DNA from: Streptomyces sp. CB00316
GTDB lineage: Bacteria; Actinomycetota; Actinomycetes; Streptomycetales; Streptomycetaceae
Assembly (NCBI RefSeq): GCF_001905595.1
Contig: NZ_LIXI01000003.1
Location: 1 to 64,000 of the forward strand
Length of the DNA: 64,000 bases
Direction of reading: 5' to 3'
Part shown: in pieces, positions 1 to 7,417 of the stretch
How positions within the stretch are numbered: position 1 is the stretch's first letter
Layout of the letters: each line of letters starts with the position of its first letter
Position numbers and translations under genes: made by a program
The notes under the pieces: generated by a model
Told to the model about the DNA's origin: nothing
Databases searched by the model: none
What the model saw: the letters and a program-made list of their open reading frames with translations, nothing else

Positions 1-137
1 CCGCCGAGGAAGTCGAGGCCGTGGCTCACACTCTCAACAACAGACCCCGCAAGACGCTCGGTTGGAAGACACCCGCCGAGGCGTTCAACGACCAGCTACA
101 ATTGCTTCAACAAGCTGGTGTTGCAACGACCGGTTGA
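1..137 (+). pseudogene. IS30-family transposase, C-terminal remnant
   Basis: The reading frame entering the window ends at a TGA at 135-137 and encodes about 44 residues. They include NNRPRKTLGWKTPAEAF, the closing motif typical of IS30-family DDE transposases. The upstream part lies outside the window, so whether the rest is intact is unknown. The frame runs directly into a different (IS3-type) transposase remnant with no spacer, which suggests one element inserted into or recombined with the other. Family assignment rests on the terminal motif alone. Confidence 0.75.
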
Positions 138-444
138 ATCCGGTCAATATTCGAGCAGGGCCTTCGCTGAAATCTGCAGGTCAGCCGGGGTCCGGCAGAG
201 CATGGGCGCGATCGGATCCAGCGCCGACAACGCCGCCGCAGAAAGCTTCAACGCCGCCTTCAAGAGGGAGACGCTCAAAGGCCGCAAAGCCTGGTCGAGC
301 GAGCGCGAGGCCAGGCTCGACGCGTTCCGCTGGCTGACCCGATACAACACCCGCCGCCGGCACTCCCGCCTCGGCCACCAGTCCCCGATCGCCTACGAGA
401 ACGACCTCCAGCCAGCTGCAACTACCCTGACCCAAGCCGCATAG
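118..444 (+). pseudogene. IS3-family transposase OrfB, truncated C-terminal fragment
   Basis: About 100 residues match the end of the integrase core of IS3-family OrfB proteins. A degenerate strand corresponding to the usual SDxGSQYTS motif appears as VESGQYSSRAF. It is followed by GVRQSMG, the catalytic-glutamate region NAAAESFNAAFKRE, and the closing YNTRRRHSRLGHQSPIAYE. The first two catalytic aspartates and all of OrfA are missing, so this cannot be an active transposase. Homology begins right where the IS30 remnant ends, so the two are fused end to end. Confidence 0.8.
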
Positions 445-823
445 ACGTGTTCAAAATCCGGGGTCAAGGCCCCTGGTCGGCTGGGTGCCCGCCCGGGACA
501 CCGCGCGGCAGCCCCCAACCCGGCAGCTTCTATCGCGGCCGTCGTGCACGCCGCCCTCCTGATGGTGAATCCGGTCACGAACAAGGCCACGGCGTGACGG
601 CGAAAACCATCAGTCGGCCCAGAGCCGATCCGCTAAACGATGGCGACCAGTCCCGGCGGCGCCGCTCGCCGGGGCTCGGCTCGTACAGGGCCACACCCGC
701 GGGCACGCACTCTCCGAGCTCCGTCACCAGCTTGCGCTCGTGCACTCGTTTGCTGGGTAGCTGGGGCGGGGGGCCAGGCTAGGGGATGAGCGGGAAGAAT
801 GTACGACGGGTGTACGGCATACG
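445..823. other. Intergenic region after the IS3 remnant, no gene seen
   Basis: No convincing coding frame on either strand. The first ~30 bases after the IS3 stop (around 450-475, a CGGGGTCA-type core) could be the element's right terminal inverted repeat, but the left copy is gone, so this cannot be confirmed. The remainder is GC-rich spacer leading to a small gene at 824. Confidence 0.4.
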
Positions 824-1051
824 ATGACGAGCAGTGCGGGCCGACCCCGGGGGCAGGCGTTCGTGGACCTGGTGGGCGGCCCCCTCGACGGGCGGCTTCT
901 CGACGTCACCGGCTGGTCCGGCGAGCAGCGGGCGGAAGGTGCACTCCTGATCACGGACCGGGGCTTGTGCGGAGCCGGCGGCCGGGCGCTCTACAGCCCC
1001 ATCGAGGCTGATGGCGAAGGACCGTTCCTGTGGATCGGTGACACTGCCTGA
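824..1051 (+). CDS. Small hypothetical protein (GGPLDG motif)
   Basis: A 75-residue frame starting at ATG. It contains LVGGPLDGRLLDVTGW and ends LWIGDTA. This pattern is reminiscent of short actinobacterial hypothetical proteins with a GGPxDG core and a C-terminal tryptophan, whose function is unknown. No signal peptide or membrane segment is visible. The ribosome-binding site is weak, so the start is uncertain. It sits alone between transposon debris and a strong hairpin at 1215-1250 that could end its transcript. I do not assign a function. Confidence 0.5.
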   Translation: MTSSAGRPRGQAFVDLVGGPLDGRLLDVTGWSGEQRAEGALLITDRGLCGAGGRALYSPIEADGEGPFLWIGDTA

Positions 1052-1214
1052 CCCAAGTGCACCGGTTGGGCGATGCCGGGCCGACGACCGTCACGTACGT
1101 CCTGATGGGCTTCGGCGCCGGGGACGGGAACTGTGCAGCCGGAGATGTCGAGGAGCAGGCGTCGCTTCTCAGCGTTGGCCCCGGTCCGTGCGCATGCCAG
1201 ATCTGGGTACGCTT

Positions 1215-1250
1215 CGCCGCTGAGAGCCGGCGAGCTGGCTCTCAGCGGCG
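1215..1250. terminator. Perfect 14-bp inverted repeat, likely bidirectional terminator
   Basis: Arms at 1215-1228 and 1237-1250 are exactly complementary with an 8-nt loop, and the stem can extend outward by one A-T pair plus a wobble. It lies between the 3' end of the small plus-strand gene (1051) and the 3' end of the minus-strand glycine-rich gene (1339), where a shared terminator is expected. Confidence 0.65.
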
Positions 1251-1338
1251 AGGTGGTGCGGGTCCCGGCCGTTACACCCTGGGACCCGCACGGGGTGTCC
1301 TTGGCCGAGGGATGGCGCGGGGCACCGGTCGCGGCGGG

Positions 1339-2274
1339 TCACGGTGTTCCGTTGGCCCCGTTCGCGCAGGGGCTGCCCAGGCCGGAGGTTCCGCCGGTTC
1401 CGCCGGTCCCGCCGCGGAAGAGGAGGCCCCCGGTGGCGTTGCCGCCGGCGCCGCCGTTGCCGCAGGCGCCATCGGCGCTGGCGCCCGACTTGGCGCCGCC
1501 GTTGCCCCCGTTGCCGCCCTTGCCGCCGAAGTTGAGGATGCCTCCGGAGCTCAGGCCCCCCGCCCCGCCGATGCCCGCGGCACCGCCCGGGTAGGCACCG
1601 CCGGAGCTGCCGTTGCCGCCGTTGCCGCCGTTTCCGGCCTTGCCGGCCTTGCCGCCGTTGCCAGAACTGTTGATGCCGCCGCGGCCACCGTTACCGCCCG
1701 CACCGCCGCCGTGGCCGATGCCGCCGTCGCCCGCGTTGCCGCCCGCACCCCCGTCTGATCCCCCGGCGCCGCCGAGGCCGCCGCGGCCACCTGCGCCGGC
1801 GTTGGCCCCGGAGTTGCCGCCGATGCCGCCGATGCCACCCGCACCCCCGTGGGTGCCCGCTCCGCCTGCTCCGCCCGCGCCGCCGGCGCCAGTCAGGCCC
1901 CCGGCCGCGCCGGTGCCGCCGTTGCCACCCGCGGCGCCGTTGGGGCCGGCGTTGCCGCCGAGAGCACCTGCCCCACCGGAACCGCTGCCGAGGCCGGCAC
2001 CGCCGTTGCCGCCCCTACCGCCGGCCCCGCCCAGGACACCGTTGCCGCCGGGACCCCCCGCACCGCCGGCGCAGTCCCCGGTTCCGGTCGCGGGGCCGCC
2101 CGCGGTGCCGGGAAAGCCGTTGGGATGGGAGGAGTTGCCGTTGGCTCCGGCAACGCCCGCGGTCCCGGCAGTGCAGGCGAGAGCGGAGGCCGCGGCGGGA
2201 GAGCCGAGCAGGAGTGCTGCGCCGGCGAAGAGCGTGGGCAGGGCGAGGAGCGCTGTGGTCTGGTTCCTGTTCAT
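1339..2274 (-). CDS. Exported glycine-rich (Gly-Gly-X)n repeat protein 1
   Basis: 311 residues. The start ATG at 2274 is preceded by GAGGAAA at good spacing. Residues 1-30 form a signal peptide ending at an Ala-rich cleavage site (PAAASA). The rest is almost entirely GGxGG/GGAGGxGG repeats with Asn and Ala fillers. A few cysteines occur near the mature N-terminus, in the middle, and at the C-terminus (SPCANGANGTP). The pattern resembles the PGRS part of mycobacterial PE_PGRS proteins, but no PE domain is present. Such repeats can form polyglycine-II sheets on the cell surface. Function is unknown, and a surface or matrix role is inference. A paralogue lies just upstream on the same strand. 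Confidence 0.75.
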   Translation of the reverse strand: MNRNQTTALLALPTLFAGAALLLGSPAAASALACTAGTAGVAGANGNSSHPNGFPGTAGGPATGTGDCAGGAGGPGGNGVLGGAGGRGGNGGAGLGSGSGGAGALGGNAGPNGAAGGNGGTGAAGGLTGAGGAGGAGGAGTHGGAGGIGGIGGNSGANAGAGGRGGLGGAGGSDGGAGGNAGDGGIGHGGGAGGNGGRGGINSSGNGGKAGKAGNGGNGGNGSSGGAYPGGAAGIGGAGGLSSGGILNFGGKGGNGGNGGAKSGASADGACGNGGAGGNATGGLLFRGGTGGTGGTSGLGSPCANGANGTP

Positions 2275-2829
2275 GACGGGGTTTCCTCAGACTTGGGTAA
2301 AGCGCGGGTTAGTGCGGGTCACTGCATCAGGCCGGTGCGGAACCAAATGGGGAACATCCGTTTCCCGAACCGGTTTCCGTGCCACACGGCCGGAGGCAGT
2401 CGGCGAAATTCCGGACTGTTTCCAGTGGGACAGCCCTTTTCAGCTCGTCATAGGCGGCCAGGTCACGGCGCCGGGCAGGGCTGCGAGCAGGGCAGTCTTC
2501 TCTGAACGGTGGGGGCGGTTCCCCCGGCACGTTGCCGAGCCAGGGAAACATGAATCGGGCCGGCCGTCGCCTACGAGATGCGTGGCTCGGCGGTGGATGC
2601 GCAGGACACCGGCCCCTGCGGGGAGTGCCGCCATCCCGGCCCTGGGAGACGAAACTTCGCGGCACCCAGGCATCTCGTTGTCAGGCATACCGTGCGGGCG
2701 GGCAAGCCTCCGGGCCGGGCCGTCAGAACGGAACCGCCCCGCCCTTACAGCGTCTGCAGGGGCGGGGCGGCGCCGAGGGATGCGTGTCGTCCTGCGGGAG
2801 CTGGCTCGGCAATCCCCGTGAGGGTCGGT
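2275..2829. other. 555-bp spacer between the two glycine-rich genes
   Basis: Open frames here are short and lack family motifs. The stretch contains the 5' region of the downstream glycine-rich gene and a hairpin at 2734-2770. A promoter for the gene starting at 2274 is expected here, but no consensus hexamers stand out. Confidence 0.45.
2734..2770 (-). terminator. GC-rich hairpin downstream of glycine-rich gene 2
   Basis: Exact 11-bp arms (2734-2744 and 2760-2770) around a 15-nt loop, 60-96 bases beyond the stop codon of the minus-strand gene ending at 2830. Position and stem strength fit an actinobacterial intrinsic terminator, which often lacks a U tract. Confidence 0.6.
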
Positions 2830-3456
2830 TCAGCAGGGAAGGGTGGAGTTTCCGGCGGCGCCGGTGGCACCGGTGGTGCCGTCCGCAGTGAACGTGGCGG
2901 CAGTGCCGTTGCCGCCGGGCTTGCCGGGACACACCGGGCTGGCCGCGCCACCCGCACCGCCGGCACCGCCCTTGTGACCGCCGCCGACCGTGGACGCTCC
3001 CCCGTCGCCGCCCTTGCCGCCGGCGATACCGGAACCCGCGTTGCCCACACCGCCCACACCGCCCTTACCCCCGGTACCGCCCAGGGCGGCCCCGCCCCCG
3101 GAACCGCCGATACCGCCATTGCCGTTGGCACCCCCGGCGCCGCCGGCACCGCCCGCGCCACCGACACTGGCGCTGCCGCTCGCGTTGCCGCCGTCACCCC
3201 CGGTGCCACCGTTCCCGTTGGCACCGGCCGCGCCACCGGTACCGCCCAGACCACCGATCCCACCACCGGTGCCCACACCGTTAGCCCCATTACCTCCCGG
3301 AAGACCCAGGAGGCTGAACCCGCCCACAGCCCGGACGCTGCCCGTCTCGGCACGGGCCGACGCGGAAGCCAGGGCAGGGGCGGCGGTGAGACCGGCCACA
3401 GCGATCACGGAGACCAGGAGAGTCCGGGAAAGAGCAGGGGTGCGCATGAAGCGCAT
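2830..3456 (-). CDS. Exported glycine-rich (Gly-Gly-X)n repeat protein 2
   Basis: 208 residues from the ATG at 3456, chosen because GAGAGG lies 7 bases upstream; an in-frame ATG at 3504 has no such site. An N-terminal signal peptide (RTLLVSVIAVAGLTAAPALA) is followed by a short spacer and then tandem GG-x-GG units rich in Asn, Ala and Val. The protein ends in a distinct tail with two cysteines (PVCPGKPGGNG and a terminal Cys). It is a diverged paralogue of the protein at 1339-2274, with the same design of signal peptide, repeat body and Cys-containing end. Its role is unknown; exported structural or surface protein is the best guess. Confidence 0.75.
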   Translation of the reverse strand: MRFMRTPALSRTLLVSVIAVAGLTAAPALASASARAETGSVRAVGGFSLLGLPGGNGANGVGTGGGIGGLGGTGGAAGANGNGGTGGDGGNASGSASVGGAGGAGGAGGANGNGGIGGSGGGAALGGTGGKGGVGGVGNAGSGIAGGKGGDGGASTVGGGHKGGAGGAGGAASPVCPGKPGGNGTAATFTADGTTGATGAAGNSTLPC

Positions 3457-3625
3457 GAGGAAGCCTCTCGAAGTGCGCGACCGCAGATGCTCCACGACCG
3501 ACACACCCGCAACCTACACAAGAACAGACCACCTCATACGTCGCACAATGATCCAATAGCTTGAAACAGACCTTATGGTCAAAATTTGGCCTTAACACCC
3601 CCGCTCGAGGCCGTCCGGGCAGGGA

Positions 3626-3653
3626 CCGGGAACCCCGAGCCCGGGGTTCCCGG
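3626..3653. terminator. 12-bp perfect hairpin with 4-nt loop
   Basis: Arms 3626-3637 and 3642-3653 are exact complements. It sits between the upstream region of the glycine-rich gene and an IS3 remnant, so the transcript it once ended may have been removed by the insertion or deletion here. Confidence 0.5.
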
Positions 3654-3849
3654 CGCCCAGTCGGCCGACGGGCTGTCAGTCTCACTCTTTCGGTTGTGAC
3701 GATGCGGCGTCCGTGATCATCAACTGTTGGGCGGGCGGGACGCTTTCGCTGTCAGGGCGCGGCGGAGTCCCGGCGCTACTGCCGGGTTCTCCGGGGTCCT
3801 TCGGATCGTGGGCGGGCAGGTGGCGTCGGTCAGCCGACTGTTCGGGGCA

Positions 3850-4140
3850 GTTGAGTACACATCGGCGCAATTAAGTTATCGAATAAAGGAGTTGGGGCTG
3901 CGGCAGAGCTGCGGACGCACCGGATCGTGTTTCGACAACGCAGCTGCGGAGAGTTTCTGGGCCCTGCTCAAGGAAGAGATCGGAATCCGGACCTGGCCCG
4001 ACCGGGCCACCGCCCGCGCCGAGGTCTTCACCTTCATCGAGACCTTCTACAACCGCCGCCGCCTGCGCAAGCACAAGATCTTCGGGTACCTCACCCCGGC
4101 CGAGACCAGGCAGCGGCATCAACACGCCCTCGTGGGATAA
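3850..4140 (+). pseudogene. IS3-family transposase OrfB fragment (second element)
   Basis: The last ~95 residues of an OrfB integrase core: VEYTSAQLS (degenerate QYTS strand), the catalytic-Glu region FDNAAAESFWALLKEE, and the closing FYNRRRLRKHKIFGYLTPAE. The sequence differs clearly from the fragment at 118-444 (KEEIGIRTW against KRETLKGRKAW), so it is a separate element. The N-terminal two thirds are missing. The open frame can be extended upstream to 3727, but that part shows no transposase similarity. Confidence 0.75.
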
Positions 4141-4295
4141 CGAACGAGTGTCCAGGATCACGGGGAACTTCACCCCCCAGGTCATCCGTTCGACAGAGGG
4201 GACACAGTCATACCGGGCCCGGAGGCCAGCGGCCCCATTGCAGGACCGCGAAAACCATAACGGGGGGCAGTGCCGGGGGTCGATGCCTTTTGGGA

Positions 4296-4787
4296 TCACC
4301 GAGGTTCATCAGTGCCCGCTATGGGCCCCTCACTGCACCAGTCATCGAGAATCCGTACTTTTTCCTCGAAGCGTCGGTCAGCGAGTGACATGGGAGCACG
4401 CAGCGATGCTCGCCCACCGCTCTTGAGAATTATCGATACTTGCCGTACGCCCAGGGTGCTTCGTACTTCGATTCCGTGGACGTCCTCGCGTGCTATCTGG
4501 GAGCGGCGGTCTCCGAGGACGATGAGGACATCCCGAGTGATTGTCACTCCGTAGCGGCGTGACAGCAGAGGAATCACCACGGTGGCAATCGCAGCAGCCA
4601 CAAGGCATTGGATGAGCTCGGTGGGTTGCATCGGTGATGAAGTTGCCGCCGAGGCCGCGTAGACCAGGCCGCTGCCGACCAACGTGCCGACAAGGACGGG
4701 GAGCGCGATCTGGAGAGTACCCAGCCGGAAAGTGACCTCGGCGCCCGGTGAGCGCGGAACAGCAGGGAGGCCTGGACGATTCAGCAT
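4296..4787 (-). CDS. Small two-helix membrane protein, candidate RHS-toxin immunity protein
   Basis: 163 residues with two predicted membrane segments (about residues 26-46 and 58-78). A soluble C-terminal part (YGVTITRDVLIVLGDRRS onward) resembles the small bacterial PH-like domains found in membrane proteins of unknown role. It lies 97 bases downstream of the RHS toxin C-terminus on the same strand, the position normally occupied by the cognate immunity gene. Immunity function is inferred from position only. If correct, the membrane location would hint that the toxin acts at the membrane. Confidence 0.6.
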   Translation of the reverse strand: MLNRPGLPAVPRSPGAEVTFRLGTLQIALPVLVGTLVGSGLVYAASAATSSPMQPTELIQCLVAAAIATVVIPLLSRRYGVTITRDVLIVLGDRRSQIAREDVHGIEVRSTLGVRQVSIILKSGGRASLRAPMSLADRRFEEKVRILDDWCSEGPIAGTDEPR

Positions 4788-4883
4788 GACGCCTTCGATT
4801 CAGTGGACAGTTGGGTCGGGTGCCGGTGGTGTCGTGGACACCACCGGCACCCGTCAAGTCAATGCTGGGAAGTCACCGACTCG

Positions 4884-5470
4884 CTACTTGCGCTTGCAGT
4901 ACTTGTTTTTCTTGCTCACGTTGCCGGGACGTGCCCAACCGTAGACTCCGTGGCCCAAGGTGGCTCCGAACTTCCAGGTGAAACAACCTCCCCGCTTGAC
5001 AGCCGCGTTGATGTTGTTGACTGACCACCAGGTGTAAGCCCAGGCGTAGGCCGTGCATGCCCCGGCAGCCACGGGGTGTATGAGCTTGGAGCACATGTAC
5101 GCCTCGGCGACGGCTGCGCCCGCAGCCCCCATGGTGCTGATGTCGTCCTTGAGGATCTCCGTGTGGTAACGGGTGACGTAGAACTTGCACCAGAAGGAGT
5201 ACCCCCTCCAGCCCCAATCGGTGCCGCACTTGCGCACCCAGCGTCGCTGCCCGTTGAGGTCGTAGCTGTTGACCGGATCCTGGTTGACGTAGTCGTAGGC
5301 CGTCGCCGAGCCGCCGTACACGGGGTCCGACTGCAGGAATCGTCCGGTCGACGGGTTATACAGGCGTACGCCCATCAGCACGTCGCCCGTCACCGTCTCC
5401 GTGGAACGCTGCTTGCTGCCAAGGGGTGTGTCCAGTAGAGGGCTGATCCAGTTCTTGTAAGGGGTCAGTG
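4884..5470 (-). pseudogene. RHS-repeat protein, C-terminal core end plus toxin tip, 5'-truncated
   Basis: The frame contains the signature end of an RHS core: KQRSTETVTGDVLMGVRLYN, then GRFLQSDPVYGG and NQDPVNSYDLNG. About 130 unique residues follow. This tip has a hydrophobic alanine-rich stretch (GAAGAAVAEAYMCSKLIHP onward), several cysteines and tryptophans, and a basic end (KKNKYCKRK). It is the variable toxin module of a polymorphic toxin. All upstream RHS repeats and any secretion signal are missing, and similarity stops near 5465 where a recombinase remnant begins on the other strand. It is therefore probably an orphan tip module, or donor cassette, rather than a working toxin. Confidence 0.75.
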
Positions 5471-5480
5471 GGCGGCCGGG

Positions 5481-5753
5481 GTGAGCCGGCCTTCGAAGGC
5501 GATCTGGAAGGCATTCAACAAGGCCCGGCTGGCTGACGTCGAGACGCAGATGGCGCACCCGCAGCGGTCGCGCATCCTGGTGGACATCGTGACCGCCGAA
5601 GATCCCATCAAGGCCTGGAAGGATCTGACGCTGGACCGGCAGCGCGCGGTCGTCGTAACGCTGGCCACGGTAACGCTCCTGCCCGGCCGTCCGGGCAGGG
5701 CGCCGTTCGATCCGCGATCGGTACGGATCGAGCCGCTCCCGGGGATGGGCTGA
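5481..5753 (+). pseudogene. Serine recombinase (large integrase), C-terminal remnant
   Basis: About 80 residues resemble the extreme C-terminus of actinobacterial large serine recombinases, with AWKDLTLDRQRAVVVTL, VTLLPGRPGRAPFDP and SVRIEP. That family usually ends with a similar RRAVI..L..VTLLP..G..FDP..V.IEW string. The resolvase catalytic domain with its nucleophilic serine is absent. It abuts the truncated RHS gene, so a mobile element probably integrated here and later decayed. Confidence 0.6.
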
Positions 5754-6048
5754 CCCCGCCGGCGACGCCGACGTATCTGCGGGTGGGAGGGCCGGTCACC
5801 CGGCCTTCCCACGATATGATGCGCCGTCAGAACAGCGGCTCAGGTGCAACTTCCGAGAAGCATCCTCCGCGGTCATCTGTAGCGAGAACCCCGGGGGCGA
5901 CCGGCGGCCACTCCCAGTCGACGAAGAGCACGACGACACAGGCGGCCAACGCTGACCTGAGCGTCCACACGGAGGCGCCGCGGTGAGCATCACGGGAGCC
6001 GCAGGGGCTGTCCGGGGCTCGCGGGGCGATGGTCCGCGGGCTGGTTCG

Positions 6049-6072
6049 GCACCGGCCTGTACAGGCCGGTGC
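6049..6072. repeat. 24-bp perfect palindrome
   Basis: The 12-base arm GCACCGGCCTGT is followed immediately by its exact reverse complement, with no spacer. It lies in a gene-poor stretch between a recombinase remnant and a truncated radical SAM gene. It could be a recombination or regulatory site; nothing nearby identifies a user. Confidence 0.6.
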
Positions 6073-6116
6073 AGGACCGCCTCGACGGCGTCTTGGGCGA
6101 CTGACGTGTTCCCGAA

Positions 6117-6177
6117 GTGGCTGCTGCTGGTGCGTCGTTACAGGCGCTTCGCTGTGCGGTCGCGCAGCAGCAGCCAC
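6117..6177. repeat. 13-bp inverted repeat flanking 35 bases
   Basis: GTGGCTGCTGCTG at 6117-6129 is matched by its exact complement at 6165-6177. The right arm overlaps the 3' end of the small minus-strand frame at 6138-6344 (its QWLLLR codons). It may act as a terminator for that frame or be a duplicated inverted segment. Confidence 0.45.
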
Positions 6178-6344
6178 TGACTCGCGTCGGCGCCGCCTGA
6201 GCGCGCAGTCGGTTCACGCAGCAGCACGGTGTAAGCCGTCCTCTCCGCCTCGCTCGGGGCGGCATGCTGGCCTGGCGCCTCCGGAGCCGGGAATGACTTT
6301 GTCATGGCTTTCCAGGCCCTGTCCGCTTTCGGAGTGCTGAGCAT
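6138..6344 (-). CDS. Small hypothetical protein
   Basis: 68 residues from an ATG preceded by GGGAGGG. The sequence has ordinary composition (MLSTPKADRAWKAMTKSF at the start, QWLLLRDRTAKRL at the end) and no recognisable domain, signal or membrane helix. It starts 24 bases beyond the premature stop of the truncated radical SAM gene, so it may be either a genuine small gene or foreign sequence joined at the truncation point. Low confidence that it is expressed. Confidence 0.35.
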   Translation of the reverse strand: MLSTPKADRAWKAMTKSFPAPEAPGQHAAPSEAERTAYTVLLREPTARSGGADASQWLLLRDRTAKRL

Positions 6345-6367
6345 CGGCCCTCCCGGGCTCAATAGGG

Positions 6368-6604
6368 TCATGCAGTGAAGTACAAGCAGGCGTGCGAGCA
6401 GCCCCGGTAGGGGTTCACCGTCCATTCGAACGGCATCCGCGAGGCCCCGGGCACCCGGTTCAGGATCGAACGGGCCCGGATCTCGTGGAACGTGATGCCC
6501 CGGAATTCCGGGGTGTCGAAGGTGCGCGTGGTCACCGCGTCCGCGGCGAAGAGCGCGCTGTTGCCGGTCATGGGGCTGTTTTCGACCAGATTGTCCCAGC
6601 GCAT
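6368..6604 (-). pseudogene. Rv2578c-type radical SAM protein, truncated after the first cysteines
   Basis: 78 residues from an ATG with a strong GAGGAGG site. They match the N-terminus of the actinobacterial Rv2578c/SplB-like radical SAM family (VTTRTFDTPEFRGITFHEI, ILNRVPGASRMPFEWTVNPY, then RGCSHAC). The family's CxxxCxxC cluster motif is broken: after CSHAC the sequence reads LYFTA and stops, so the third cysteine and the whole barrel are gone. It cannot bind the usual 4Fe-4S cluster. The truncation marks the right edge of the rearranged region. Confidence 0.8.
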
Positions 6605-6753
6605 GGACGCCTCCTCGGTAGCACTGGCCACAGAATAGAACACTTGTTCCCTTGATCGTGCGGACCGGTCCGCCGACCCCGATTTTGAACGGCGCACCCG
6701 AGGTGGTTGGCTCAGCTCACCCCCCGGAATTACGGACTGCTGGAGGAACAGCC

Positions 6754-7197
6754 ATGGCGCAGGTCGAGGCCACCACGGAGCGGATCATCGCGGCGGACGC
6801 AGAGGCGGTGTTCGACGCGCTGGCCGACTACAAGGACGTCCGCGGCAAGGTGCTGACCGCGCACTTCAGCGAGTACGAGGTCCGGGAGGGCGGCGACGGC
6901 GAGGGCACCCTCGTCCACTGGAGGCTCCAGGCGACCAGCAAGCGCGTCCGCGACTGCCTGCTGGAGGTCACCGAGCCGACCGACGGCCAGCTCGTCGAGA
7001 AGGACCGCAACTCCTCCATGGTCACCACCTGGATCGTCACCCCCGCCGGTGAGGGCAGGTCCAAGGCCGTCGTCACCTCCGTCTGGGACGGCGCGGGCGG
7101 CATCGGCGGCTTCTTCGAGCGCACCTTCGCCCCCAAGGGGCTCGGCCGGATCTACGACGAGCTGCTCCAGAACCTCGCCACCGAGGTCGAGAAGTAG
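6754..7197 (+). CDS. SRPBCC-family (START/Bet v1-like) protein
   Basis: 147 residues from the ATG at 6754, preceded by TGGAGGAA. The sequence has the N-terminal strand and first helix of polyketide-cyclase/dehydrase-like SRPBCC proteins (VEATTERIIAADAEAVFDAL), a central beta-rich part (GEGTLVHWRLQATSK) and a long C-terminal helix (GLGRIYDELLQNLATEVE). These proteins bind hydrophobic ligands in a cavity. Nothing shows which ligand, and no enzyme partner is adjacent. It is probably monocistronic, with a hairpin at 7211-7233 directly after the stop. Confidence 0.75.
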   Translation: MAQVEATTERIIAADAEAVFDALADYKDVRGKVLTAHFSEYEVREGGDGEGTLVHWRLQATSKRVRDCLLEVTEPTDGQLVEKDRNSSMVTTWIVTPAGEGRSKAVVTSVWDGAGGIGGFFERTFAPKGLGRIYDELLQNLATEVEK

Positions 7198-7210
7198 GTC
7201 CCGCTCGTAC

Positions 7211-7233
7211 GCCGGGCCCTCGAACGGCCCGGC
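7211..7233 (+). terminator. 8-bp GC hairpin after the SRPBCC gene
   Basis: GCCGGGCC (7211-7218) and GGCCCGGC (7226-7233) enclose a 7-nt loop, 14 bases beyond the stop at 7197. Confidence 0.55.
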
Positions 7234-7417
7234 TCCCGCCGGTCCGCCGGCCTCACCGGAACGGGTGGTTTTCCGGGGCGGCCGGTTGTGCGCCGTAGCG
7301 GCTCCCACCGGCCCATAACCCCTTCGTACGCGCCCTGCGCCTCCCTCATCCCGTTTGCCCCGCCTTGCCACGCGATGCGAGAAAGGGCGGCGCAGGTGCG
7401 ACGAAGGGGAGCGTTAC

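Noticed and set aside
447..782. 111-codon frame after the IS3 remnant
   Set aside because: Arg/Pro/Gly-rich with no similarity pattern and no ribosome site.
1613..2821. Long proline-rich plus-strand reading frame opposite the glycine-rich gene
   Set aside because: It is the complement of GGC/GCC repeats; the minus strand has a ribosome site and signal peptide, this one has neither.
3682..3870. 62-codon minus-strand frame near the second IS3 remnant
   Set aside because: No ribosome site, no motif, biased Pro/Ser composition.
5783..6340. Several 60-100 codon frames on both strands between the recombinase remnant and the radical SAM remnant
   Set aside because: Only the 6138-6344 frame has a plausible ribosome site and composition; the rest look random.
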